Origin: Lysobacterales bacterium
Lineage (GTDB): Bacteria > Pseudomonadota > Gammaproteobacteria > Xanthomonadales > SZUA-36
NCBI GenBank assembly: GCA_009692275.1
Contig: SHZL01000064.1
Coordinates: 1 to 11,078 of the forward strand
Length of the DNA stretch: 11,078 bases
Direction: 5' to 3'
The position numbers and the translations under genes were made by a program. Positions 1 to 6,146 of the stretch are shown piece by piece (positions within the stretch are counted from its first letter, which is position 1; every line of letters starts with the position of its first letter). Below the pieces are notes generated by a model. That model saw nothing but the letters and a program-made list of their open reading frames with translations, was not told the origin of the DNA and did not search any database.

Positions 1-481
1 TCATGATGAAGTTCTTGACCGCCACCTGCAAGCCGCGGGACCGCTGCCAGAGGTAGGTTCCGTCAAATTCAGCGGCAAGCGGTTCCGGCCCGAGTTCGCG
101 TAACAGCACGTGCTCTTGCCAGGGTGGATTCCACCACAGTAGCGCACCAAAACGACGGGGGTCGTGAAACCGCACACAGTCACCGGAATCAAGCACCAGG
201 TCGAAGTGATCATGCTTGCGCGGCGGATCGCCGTCCTGGCAAATCCGCAGGGAACCCGACATACCCAGGTGGCACATCAGGCCACCGCTGTCGCATTCGA
301 TCAGCAGGTATTTTCCCCGCCTCTTCAAGCCAAGGACCGTTTGCCCGCAGGCTTGTTGTACTTCCCGGGTAATGGGCCAACGCAGCGCTGCATTGCGCAC
401 GCGCACCTGTTCAATCACCCGCCCATGCAGGCTGGGCTCGATTCCGCGCAGAGTGGTTTCAACTTCTGGTAATTCGGGCAA
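1..481 (-). CDS. mutM: Formamidopyrimidine-DNA glycosylase MutM/Fpg, N-terminal part (3' end outside window)
   Basis: Bifunctional DNA glycosylase/AP lyase that removes 8-oxoguanine and other oxidised purines in base-excision repair. The 160 codons present start at TTG (479-481). No ATG gives a sensible start, and TTG places the essential N-terminal proline right after the initiator, reading MPELPEVETTLRGIEPSL. Known family residues fall at the expected positions: Pro2 (Schiff base), Glu3, Lys57 in RRGKYLL, His90 in RKHDHFDL, and Arg109 in RFHDPRRFGALLW. The LGMSGSLRI motif is also intact. The C-terminal zinc finger lies beyond the left edge and cannot be checked. The Shine-Dalgarno sequence is weak, consistent with low expression of a repair enzyme. 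It lies downstream of rpmB-rpmG on the same strand, the usual proteobacterial neighbourhood, but is separated from them by a terminator and a repeat cluster, so it probably has its own promoter, which I could not locate. Confidence 0.95.
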   Translation of the reverse strand, partial: MPELPEVETTLRGIEPSLHGRVIEQVRVRNAALRWPITREVQQACGQTVLGLKRRGKYLLIECDSGGLMCHLGMSGSLRICQDGDPPRKHDHFDLVLDSGDCVRFHDPRRFGALLWWNPPWQEHVLLRELGPEPLAAEFDGTYLWQRSRGLQVAVKNFIM

Positions 482-561
482 ATCGGATCCAGGTAAGGAG
501 AAGCTCAGGGAATGTTCAGGGTACTACGTATTGGGTATGGCTTACAGAATGCTCCGTTTAG

Positions 562-615
562 TCAGCCTGGGGGCGCAACCCGCCGCCGGTACTCTTTCTG
601 GGGACACGCCGTAAT
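562..615 (-). repeat. Left arm of ~54-base inverted repeat
   Basis: Bases 562-592 are the exact reverse complement of 921-951 (31 of 31). The match continues with scattered mismatches to 615 against 897. The arm carries the GC-rich tail and the GGCGT end of the repeat core. With the right arm it bounds a 390-base segment. Confidence 0.9.
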
Positions 616-669
616 CCTGTCACTCTGAGTTGCGTGCCAGGTCCAGGGAGCGGTGAGTTCTTTCTGGAC

Positions 670-694
670 ACGCCGTGAATACATCCGTGTAGGC
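670..694 (-). repeat. Repeat core, minus-strand copy, nested in a 15-base inverted repeat
   Basis: Read on the minus strand, this 25-base core differs at one position from the plus-strand copy at 883-907. A 7-bp hairpin (stems 699-705 and 712-718, 6-base loop) sits next to it. Both are enclosed by a perfect 15-base inverted repeat, 655-669 against 722-736. The unit could fold into a long stem with the small hairpin inside. Confidence 0.85.
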
Positions 695-858
695 TCCTCG
701 CCAGCTTCCCTGCTGGCGACGGTCCAGAAAGAACTCCTCCCTCCCTGTCCTTGACGCTTGGTCCAGATGCTTTGTACTTGCGGGAATCCAGGGTTTGAAA
801 AGCTCCGCGGTGCCGGAACGACAAGCGAACCGGGGCGGGGAGCCTTTTCCGGGAGTGT

Positions 859-878
859 ATGTTTCAGGGATGAAACAT
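859..878. repeat. 8-bp hairpin with GGGA loop preceding a repeat core
   Basis: ATGTTTCA (859-866) and TGAAACAT (871-878) are perfectly complementary around a GGGA tetraloop. It lies four bases before the core at 883. There is no U-tract, so it is not a canonical terminator. Confidence 0.7.
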
Positions 879-882
879 CCAA

Positions 883-907
883 GCCTACAGGGATGTATTC
901 ACGGCGT
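883..907 (+). repeat. Repeat core, plus-strand copy
   Basis: This 25-base core matches the copy at 670-694 (opposite strand) at 24 of 25 positions. It follows the hairpin at 859-878 and continues into the right arm of the large inverted repeat. Confidence 0.85.
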
Positions 908-951
908 CTCCCGGGAAAGGGTACCGGCGGCGGGTTGCGCCCCCAGGCTGA
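897..951 (+). repeat. Right arm of ~54-base inverted repeat
   Basis: Partner of 562-615. The stretch 921-951 is the exact reverse complement of 562-592. I found no convincing target-site duplication outside the two arms: the left flank ends TTAG and the right flank begins ATAG. Confidence 0.9.
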
Positions 952-964
952 ATAGAGGCAAGGG

Positions 965-989
965 GCTTGCAGGAATACATTTGCGGCGT
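965..989 (+). repeat. Degenerate repeat core, plus-strand copy
   Basis: It matches the 883-907 core at 18 of 25 positions, and all seven differences are transitions. The following bases (990-1007) match the GTCCAGAAAGAACTCACC-type tail of the 670-694 unit with two substitutions, so this is a real but decayed copy. Confidence 0.75.
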
Positions 990-1050
990 GTCCTGAAAGA
1001 ATTCACCTTCCCTGGATGCGGCAACATTACGACCGGGCTACAGGCAAAAA

Positions 1051-1072
1051 AAACCCGCCATTCGGCGGGTTT
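1051..1072. terminator. Bidirectional intrinsic terminator after rpmG
   Basis: The perfect 9-bp stem AAACCCGCC (1051-1059) / GGCGGGTTT (1064-1072) has loop ATTC. An A-run (1046-1053) lies on one side and a T-run (1070-1074) on the other. On the minus strand it lies 18 bases past the rpmG stop and ends in a long U-tract, so it should end the rpmB-rpmG transcript. It could also stop plus-strand readthrough from the repeat region. Confidence 0.9.
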
Positions 1073-1090
1073 TTCTACAATTGTGGGCGC

Positions 1091-1258
1091 TTATTTAATT
1101 TTGCCTTCTTTGTAGATGACGTGCTTGCGTACTACCGGATCATATTTCTTGACTTCCATTTTCTCCGGCATGTTTTTCTTGTTTTTGTCCGTGGTGTAGA
1201 AATGACCCGTTCCAGCAGATGAATTCAGTCGAATCTTGTCCCGTGCACTTTTGGCCAT
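1091..1258 (-). CDS. rpmG: Large ribosomal subunit protein L33 (bL33)
   Basis: Small basic protein of the 50S subunit, bound near the E site. The 55 codons read MAKSARDKIRLNSSAGTGHF at the N-terminus and end in VVRKHVIYKEGKIK, which is the E. coli length with near-identical blocks (SSAGTGHFYTT, PVVRKHVIYKE). It has no CXXC pairs, so it is the zinc-independent type normally found in proteobacteria. The ATG at 1256-1258 is preceded by a good AGGAG Shine-Dalgarno sequence. It lies 10 bases downstream of rpmB and is expected to be co-transcribed with it. A strong terminator follows at 1051-1072. Confidence 0.98.
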   Translation of the reverse strand: MAKSARDKIRLNSSAGTGHFYTTDKNKKNMPEKMEVKKYDPVVRKHVIYKEGKIK

Positions 1259-1268
1259 GCTGCTCTCC

Positions 1269-1505
1269 TCAGACCTTTTCGCCGCGTGAACGCAGCTCGC
1301 TCAGTACGGCATCAATGCCTTTCTTGTCAACGATGCGGATGCCCTTGCTCGACAGGCGCAGCCTGATCCAGCGGTTTTCACTTTCGACCCAAAAACGGTG
1401 ATGGTGAAGGTTGGGCAGAAAACGGCGCTTGCTCTTAATGTTGGAGTGCGACACGTTGTGGCCGCTCATTGGAGCTTTTCCGGTGACTTGGCAGACTCTG
1501 GACAT
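1269..1505 (-). CDS. rpmB: Large ribosomal subunit protein L28 (bL28)
   Basis: Structural protein of the 50S ribosomal subunit. The 78-residue product has the full family length and signature: MSRVCQVTGKAPMSGHNVSH at the N-terminus, then KRRFLPNLHHHRFWVESE and KKGIDAVLSELRSRGEKV at the C-terminus. The single Cys5 in place of zinc-binding cysteine pairs is typical of the proteobacterial form. It is first in the rpmB-rpmG pair, with the promoter at 1550-1578 about 45 bases upstream. The Shine-Dalgarno sequence before ATG 1503-1505 is only partial (GGGAA). I have no doubt about identity or start. Confidence 0.98.
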   Translation of the reverse strand: MSRVCQVTGKAPMSGHNVSHSNIKSKRRFLPNLHHHRFWVESENRWIRLRLSSKGIRIVDKKGIDAVLSELRSRGEKV

Positions 1506-1549
1506 GGAAGTTCCCGCTAGTAATTAACTGGTACGAAAATCAGCCGCAC

Positions 1550-1578
1550 TTTATACCGCATGCGCTGGTGGGTTGCAA
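1550..1578 (-). promoter_or_regulatory. Sigma70-type promoter for rpmB-rpmG
   Basis: On the minus strand, TTGCAA (1573-1578) and TATAAA (1550-1555) are separated by exactly 17 bases. This matches the consensus at 4 of 6 and 5 of 6 positions. It lies in the radC-rpmB gap (1506-1611), where initiation would give a leader of about 35-40 bases. Confidence 0.65.
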
Positions 1579-1611
1579 GGTTTCGCAGCAAGAGCATTCA
1601 CAGCGACGGGT

Positions 1612-2298
1612 TTACAACAATCCGCGAGCGGCCATGGAAACCGGTGTCCCGTCACCAATCACAAAATGGTCGAGCAGCCGGATGTCCAGCAAAGCCAGCG
1701 CATCTTTCAGGCGTCGAGTGATGGCCTGGTCTGCGAGGCTGGGCTCGCTGATGCCGGAAGGATGGTTGTGCGCAACGATCAGGGCGGCCGCTCCGTGCGT
1801 AAGGGCTCGTTCCGCAACCACCCGCGGGTAGACGGTTGCACCGTCGATAGTGCCGTGGAATAACTCTTCGAAGGCAATCACCCGGTGCCGGGTATCCAGG
1901 AACAGGCAGGCAAATACTTCGTGGGGTTGGTCTCGCAGCATGGACTTTAAATACAACTCCGTAGCCTGTGGGCTTTCCAGCGCTGAACCCCGCACCAAAG
2001 CTTCGTGCAGGTAACGCTTGGATAATTCCAGGACAGCGGTCAGCTGGGCCGACTTAACCGGTCCCAGCCCCCGTCGCTGCTCCAACTCGGCGGTATCTGC
2101 CGCCAACAGGCCGCGCAGGCCGCCAAAGTGCGCCAGCAGGTCGCTGGCCAGGTGCAGCACCGAAGTGGAACCTGCCCCCGTGCGCAACAGAATGGCAAGT
2201 AACTCGGTGTCGGTAAGCGAGGTGACGCCCGATTGGGCCAATTTTTCCCGCGGTGCCAGGGTTCCAGGTGCCAGTGATCCAGTTGTCAGCGCCATCAT
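1612..2298 (-). CDS. radC: RadC family JAB/MPN-domain protein (UPF0758)
   Basis: Conserved protein of the RadC/YicR family. Despite the historical name, a direct role in DNA repair is not established. The 228-residue product aligns over its whole length with E. coli YicR: an N-terminal PREKL...G segment, a helix-hairpin-helix-like stretch (LEQRRGLGPVKSAQL, about residues 70-85), and a C-terminal JAMM metal-binding domain. The JAMM motif is intact: His177-Asn-His179-Pro-Ser-Gly, then Ser187 and Asp190, with an upstream FEELFHGTIDGA segment that supplies the expected acidic residue. The end IGDGTPVSMAARGLL is also typical. Two ATGs are adjacent (2296-2298 and 2293-2295), and neither has a strong Shine-Dalgarno sequence. 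It is divergent from dut, and coaBC, which often lies between them, is absent. Confidence 0.95.
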   Translation of the reverse strand: MMALTTGSLAPGTLAPREKLAQSGVTSLTDTELLAILLRTGAGSTSVLHLASDLLAHFGGLRGLLAADTAELEQRRGLGPVKSAQLTAVLELSKRYLHEALVRGSALESPQATELYLKSMLRDQPHEVFACLFLDTRHRVIAFEELFHGTIDGATVYPRVVAERALTHGAAALIVAHNHPSGISEPSLADQAITRRLKDALALLDIRLLDHFVIGDGTPVSMAARGLL

Positions 2299-2334
2299 GT
2301 GTTCAGCATCGTGCAGAGTCCCCGGTTAAAGTGC

Positions 2335-2360
2335 GCGCTGTGGCCGCGCTGCGACAGCGC
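2335..2360. repeat. Small inverted repeat in the radC-dut divergent gap
   Basis: GCGCTGT (2335-2341) and ACAGCGC (2354-2360) form a 7-bp stem around a 12-base loop, with GTGC/GCAC-like extensions outside. There is no U-tract. It could be an operator or chance; I cannot tell which. Confidence 0.4.
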
Positions 2361-2453
2361 ACATTACCTGTGCGCGGTGTAGGCCATTTACCCGACACGC
2401 AGCGCCCGGGCCGGGTGTTGCAGTTTTGGCTGGAAGCTTTCAAGACTGAGGCT

Positions 2454-2462
2454 TGTTATGAT
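2454..2462 (+). promoter_or_regulatory. Extended -10 promoter for dut-algC
   Basis: TGT immediately precedes TATGAT (2457-2462), a TGn extended -10 element with 5 of 6 core matches. No good -35 is visible at 16-18 bases upstream, which extended -10 promoters tolerate. Transcription would begin near 2469, giving a leader of about 35 bases before the dut start. Confidence 0.45.
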
Positions 2463-2503
2463 TGCAGCCGCAGCGCATTAAGTGATCAGAGGTTTCGTGA
2501 CAA

Positions 2504-2959
2504 GTGAAATCCATTCAAATCAAGGCAATTGACCAAAGACTGGGCGCAGAATTTCCCTTGCCTGACTATGCCACCGAGGGCTCGGCCGGCATGGACCTGC
2601 GTGCTTGCCTGGATGAAGTCGTAACCCTTGCGCCGGGAGAAACACGATTGATTCCGACCGGGTTTGCCATGCACATGGGTGACACCGGTCTGGCTGCGGT
2701 TATTTTGCCGCGATCAGGTCTCGGTCACAAACACGGTATTGTGCTCGGAAATCTCGTGGGCCTGATAGACAGCGACTATCAGGGGCAGGTCTTTGTTTCC
2801 TGCTGGAACCGCTCAGGAGTCGCTTTCGAGATCGAGCCGGGTGCCCGGATTGCCCAACTGGTATTCCTGCCGGTTGTGAAGGCGCAATGGGAGCTGGTCA
2901 GCGAGTTTGGAGTTTCAGACCGCGGAGAGGGCGGATTCGGCCACACGGGAAAGCTTTGA
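2504..2959 (+). CDS. dut: Deoxyuridine 5'-triphosphate nucleotidohydrolase (dUTPase)
   Basis: Homotrimeric enzyme that hydrolyses dUTP to dUMP and pyrophosphate, keeping uracil out of DNA and supplying dUMP for thymidylate synthesis. The 151-residue product has all five trimeric dUTPase motifs: GSAGMDLRA (26-34), PRSGLGHKHG (69-78), GNLVGLIDSDYQG (82-94) with catalytic Asp89, GARIAQLVF, and the C-terminal RGEGGFGHTGK lid. The start is GTG at 2504-2506. An in-frame stop lies just upstream (2498-2500), the next ATG would cut into motif 1, and an AGAGG sequence sits 11 bases before the GTG. It is the first gene of a plus-strand run with algC, whose start lies 19 bases after the dut stop. Confidence 0.97.
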   Translation: MKSIQIKAIDQRLGAEFPLPDYATEGSAGMDLRACLDEVVTLAPGETRLIPTGFAMHMGDTGLAAVILPRSGLGHKHGIVLGNLVGLIDSDYQGQVFVSCWNRSGVAFEIEPGARIAQLVFLPVVKAQWELVSEFGVSDRGEGGFGHTGKL

Positions 2960-2978
2960 GAGGGAGGGAAGTCTGGCC

Positions 2979-5438
2979 ATGCAGGATCTGAAGGCAACAT
3001 TTGGCAGCATGCTGGTTTCTCGCCACATAGATACCCGCCTGATCATTTTCATGGCGGTATTTGCCTTGTTGCTGGTAGCAGTTCCCAGCTCGCTGGTGCT
3101 GCGCGATATGAGCGACCGTCACGCCGCCGACCGGGTCTCGGCTGAAGGTCAGCGGGTCGTAAAGCAGGTCGAAGAACTGGCAAGCACACTGCAGCAGTTG
3201 TTGCTTGACGGGCAGACGCAATCTCTGGCCCTGCAGGCTTTGGCGGACCCGGGCAAGCTTGTCGAGCTTAGCCAATTCCTGTCCGGGCGCATTTCCCAGA
3301 TCAAGGAAGCGCTGATTATTCCAATGCCCCTGTGGAAGTTCCGTCCCGCTGAGGTTGCGGGTGACGGTTTTGCCTTGCAGGAAATGATGTTGACAGTGCA
3401 GGGTGGTCAGCCGGCGTTGTTGCAGATGCACCCGTCCCTGCAGCCCCCCATGCTGGTGGACGTAGGGGCGATAAAGAAAGGGGAAGAATTAGCCGGTTTC
3501 CTGATCATCAAGATTGATCCGGCTTATGTGCTTGCGCAATTCAACCCGGATCTTTCCGGCGACGCACCCAGCAGCATCTCGCAAAATAATGGACGGCAGG
3601 CATCCACCACGCTGAAAACCGTTGGGCAGGCCGGTGCGGCTGGAACGTTCACCGAGAAGCTGCCGGTCAGTGGAACCATGTTCAGGATTGAAGTGCCAGT
3701 ACCGAAGGCGCCGGGATTCCTCAGCGGCTCGGTGCTGGTAGTCGCGGTGGTGCTGGGGCTTCTACTCATCGTCACTGCGGTAATTTTGTACCGTTTGAAC
3801 AAGCGATGGTCACTTGAACATCCCCGGCCTATGGTCGCGCAAAGATTCACTGCACCCGCACCGGTTGAACAAGCGGTGGCGGCCGCAGAGCAGGTGCCAG
3901 CCGCGAAGCCCGTGGCCGGAAAAGCACCATCCAGCGAACGGTCTCCCGCGGCGCGCGCACCGGTGGCAGCGCCGCGTCAGGTGGAGTTGCCTGATCCGCC
4001 ACCCATGCGGTTGCGCTATGACATCCAGGAAAGACACAAAGGAAAATCAGGCGATATGCACACGATAGAACTCACTGCAGAGATTTTCCGCGCTTATGAC
4101 ATACGCGGCATCATTGGTAAGACACTGGATGCGGGGGTGGCCTTCCAGGTAGGCCGGGTGCTGGGTACCCTGGCGCTGGAGAAAAACGCCGGCCCGATGG
4201 TGGTGGCCCGCGATGGGCGATTGTCAGGCCCCGAACTGGTAGCGGGCATGATCGAAGGCATAACCGCCAGCGGCTGTGACGTTCTGGATATTGGCGCCGT
4301 GCCTACCGGGGTGTTGTACTTTGCGGCCCACGAGCTGGCAAAGGGATCAGGCGTGATGATTACCGGCAGCCACAATCCACCCGATTACAACGGGTTCAAA
4401 GTCATGGTGGCGGGCGATACTCTTTTTGGGCCCCAGATCAAGGCCATTTACCGGCGCATCATGGAGCAGGATGTTCGCACGGGTGAGGGTCAAGTCGAGC
4501 GCAAAGACGTGCTGCAACTGTATCGCAAGCGTATTTCCAGTGACATCAAGCTGGCCCGTCCGCTGCGTGTTGTCATCGATTGTGGCAATGGCATTGGTGG
4601 CGTGTGTGCGGCTGAGGTGCTGCGTGACATTGGCGCCGAGGTGTTGCCGTTGTTCGACGAGGTGGACGGAACATTCCCGAACCACCATCCAGACCCCAGC
4701 GACCCGCAAAACCTTAAGGACCTGATCGAATCAGTCCGTTTGATGGATGCAGATATTGGCCTCGCGCTGGACGGTGATGCCGACCGGCTTGGCGTGGTCA
4801 CTCTCGGCGGATCCATTATTTACCCGGACCGGGTGATGATGCTGCTGGCAATGGACGTGCTGGACAGGGTCCCCGGTGCCACCATCATCTATGACGTGAA
4901 ATGCACCGGGCACCTGGCCAAAGTGATCGAGCAGGCGGGCGGCAAAGCGGTCATGTACAAGACCGGGCACTCGCTCATCAAGGCAAAAATGAAGGAAATC
5001 GGATCCCCGTTCGCCGGGGAAATGAGCGGGCACTTCTTTTTCGGTGAGCGCTGGTACGGCGTCGATGACGGCATCTATGCGGCCGCGCGCTTGCTGGAAA
5101 TTCTCGCCGGAGCGGAAGCTCCACCCGAGGCCATTCTCAACTCTCTGCCCACCAGTTACAGCACACCCGAGCTGAAGGTGGAAATGAAGGAAGGTGAGAA
5201 TCACACGTTCATCGATGAATTCCAGGCCAAGGCGCATTTCGAGGGAGCGCGGGTAAGCACAATTGATGGTTTGAGAGCGGATTTTGAAGACGGCTGGGGC
5301 CTGGTACGGGCTTCCAATACCACCCCCATTATCGTAATGCGGTTTGACGGTGAAACCGAAGCGGCACTGGAGCGAATCAAGAACCTATTTCGTGCCCGCA
5401 TGCTGGCCATTAACCCGGACCTCAATCTGCCATTCTGA
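2979..5438 (+). CDS. algC: Phosphomannomutase/phosphoglucomutase (AlgC type) with N-terminal two-TM module
   Basis: The C-terminal half is an alpha-D-phosphohexomutase that interconverts mannose- or glucose-6-phosphate and the 1-phosphates, feeding alginate, LPS and other polysaccharide precursors. Visible motifs, numbered in the 819-residue form: FRAYDIRG, TGSHNPPDYNGFK with phosphoserine Ser464, metal loop DGDADR (Asp598/600/602), sugar-binding GEMSGH (Glu681), and phosphate-binding RASNTTP (from Arg777). The order and spacing match P. aeruginosa AlgC. The N-terminal half is separate: TM1 at about 21-41, roughly 200 residues probably periplasmic, TM2 at about 251-271, and an Ala/Pro-rich linker to about 355. 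I chose ATG 2979 because a GAGGGAGGG ribosome site precedes it. A TTG at 2907 in the same frame would overlap dut and is less likely. An internal ATG at 4056 would give a 460-residue enzyme. The function of the membrane module is unknown. Confidence 0.93.
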   Translation: MQDLKATFGSMLVSRHIDTRLIIFMAVFALLLVAVPSSLVLRDMSDRHAADRVSAEGQRVVKQVEELASTLQQLLLDGQTQSLALQALADPGKLVELSQFLSGRISQIKEALIIPMPLWKFRPAEVAGDGFALQEMMLTVQGGQPALLQMHPSLQPPMLVDVGAIKKGEELAGFLIIKIDPAYVLAQFNPDLSGDAPSSISQNNGRQASTTLKTVGQAGAAGTFTEKLPVSGTMFRIEVPVPKAPGFLSGSVLVVAVVLGLLLIVTAVILYRLNKRWSLEHPRPMVAQRFTAPAPVEQAVAAAEQVPAAKPVAGKAPSSERSPAARAPVAAPRQVELPDPPPMRLRYDIQERHKGKSGDMHTIELTAEIFRAYDIRGIIGKTLDAGVAFQVGRVLGTLALEKNAGPMVVARDGRLSGPELVAGMIEGITASGCDVLDIGAVPTGVLYFAAHELAKGSGVMITGSHNPPDYNGFKVMVAGDTLFGPQIKAIYRRIMEQDVRTGEGQVERKDVLQLYRKRISSDIKLARPLRVVIDCGNGIGGVCAAEVLRDIGAEVLPLFDEVDGTFPNHHPDPSDPQNLKDLIESVRLMDADIGLALDGDADRLGVVTLGGSIIYPDRVMMLLAMDVLDRVPGATIIYDVKCTGHLAKVIEQAGGKAVMYKTGHSLIKAKMKEIGSPFAGEMSGHFFFGERWYGVDDGIYAAARLLEILAGAEAPPEAILNSLPTSYSTPELKVEMKEGENHTFIDEFQAKAHFEGARVSTIDGLRADFEDGWGLVRASNTTPIIVMRFDGETEAALERIKNLFRARMLAINPDLNLPF
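4038..4058 (+). promoter_or_regulatory. Possible internal translation start for a short AlgC
   Basis: An in-frame ATG at 4056-4058 follows AAAGGA (4038-4043) with long spacing, and CAGGCG lies nearer. Translation from here gives MHTIELTAEIFRAYDIRG..., 460 residues, close to the 463 of classical AlgC, and removes the TM module exactly at the domain boundary. Its use is inference. Confidence 0.3.
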
Positions 5439-5459
5439 ACCCGGCAGTCGTTTCTTATC

Positions 5460-6002
5460 TTGCTGGTGATATTTAATAAGCCGTGGGGAGTGCTCAGCCA
5501 GTTCAGTGACCGCGATGGGCGTCCCACCCTGGCGAACTTTATTGACCTGCCCGAAATTTATCCGGCCGGACGCCTCGACCGCGACAGCGAAGGCCTGCTG
5601 GTTCTGACGGATGACGGACAATTGCAAAATCGCATTGCACACCCCAGTCACGGCTTGAACAAGGACTACCTGGTGCAGGTTGAGGGCAGGCCTGCGCCGG
5701 GGCAGTTACAGCAACTGCGCCAAGGGGTGCAATTGGCCGATGGTCCGGCAAGGGCACTGGATGTGATTCTGTTGGCGCGCAAGCCAGGCTGGCTGTGGTC
5801 GCGCGACCCGCCGATTCGCAGCCGCAAACACATCCCGGTCTCCTGGTTGCAAATCACGCTGGATGAAGGCCGCAATCGCCAGGTACGACGGATGACGGCG
5901 GCCGTTGGTTTGCCCGCTCTGCGCCTGGTGCGAATCCGCGTGGGCGAGTGGAAACTGGGTGGGCTGGAGCCCGGCAAGTGGCGCCTCGAAAGCTCCGGCT
6001 AG
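5460..6002 (+). CDS. rluE: 23S rRNA pseudouridine synthase, RluE-like (RsuA family)
   Basis: Predicted to isomerise a uridine in 23S rRNA (U2457 in E. coli, if function is conserved). The 180-residue product matches E. coli RluE throughout: IFNKPWGVLSQF at the start, catalytic loop GRLDRDSEGLLVLTDDG with nucleophile Asp40, the RluE-like WLWSRDPPIRSRKHIPVSWL block, and EGRNRQVRRMTAAVGLPALRL near the end. There is no S4-like RNA-binding domain, as in RluE. The start is uncertain. TTG at 5460 gives the MLVIFNKP beginning common in short homologues, GTG at 5466 is the alternative, and no ATG exists between the algC stop and the conserved core. No clear Shine-Dalgarno sequence is visible. It lies 21 bases after algC in the same frame, suggesting the same transcript and perhaps translational coupling. 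Confidence 0.9.
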   Translation: MLVIFNKPWGVLSQFSDRDGRPTLANFIDLPEIYPAGRLDRDSEGLLVLTDDGQLQNRIAHPSHGLNKDYLVQVEGRPAPGQLQQLRQGVQLADGPARALDVILLARKPGWLWSRDPPIRSRKHIPVSWLQITLDEGRNRQVRRMTAAVGLPALRLVRIRVGEWKLGGLEPGKWRLESSG

Positions 6003-6146
6003 GCCGGGAATGCGTTGTTACCGGTATTTTCGTATACTAACCAGACAGTAACCTTTCGGCACTGCTGCGGTCGCCGGGAGATGGTTCCGGAGCACAATTC
6101 CGGAGAATGGTGAATCTGGAATATCTACACCCGAAGGAGCATGAAA

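Larger units (their letters stand above)
562..1022. repeat. Cluster of inverted intergenic repeat units between mutM and rpmG
   Basis: This non-coding stretch (482-1090 between genes) holds four related units. Two read on the minus strand (cores near 606-622 and 670-694) and two on the plus strand (883-907 and 965-989), so the cluster is roughly mirror-symmetric. The shared core is a 25-base motif beginning GCCTAC and ending ATTCACGGCGT, followed by a GTCCAGAAAGAACTC-like segment. There are two tail types: a GC-rich tail (GTACCGGCGGCGGGTTGCGC...) on the outer left unit and the 883 unit, and a CACC...TCCCTGG tail on the other two. Small hairpins with GGGA- or AGGGA-type loops precede two cores. 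The structure resembles REP/MITE-like intergenic repeats of gammaproteobacteria. I infer that it is non-coding and non-autonomous. Confidence 0.85.

Noticed and set aside
124..614. Plus-strand open frames opposite mutM
   Set aside because: The minus strand encodes MutM with all catalytic residues in place; the plus-strand frames are its complement and look like nothing known.
558..1115. Several open frames of 65-106 codons on both strands in the repeat cluster, including related peptides such as MYSRRLPGKG and MYSRRVQKEL
   Set aside because: They arise from translating copies of the same repeat in different frames. They lack ribosome sites and family resemblance, and are stop-poor because the repeat is GC-rich.
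2907..2978. Upstream TTG extension of AlgC overlapping the end of dut
   Set aside because: ATG 2979 has a strong purine-rich ribosome site just after the dut stop. The extension would be a polar tail before TM1 encoded inside dut.
6015..6038. TTGTTA...TATACT as a promoter for the small secreted protein
   Set aside because: The spacing is only 12 bases, too short for sigma70. The TATACT alone is noted in the gene entry but not called as a promoter.
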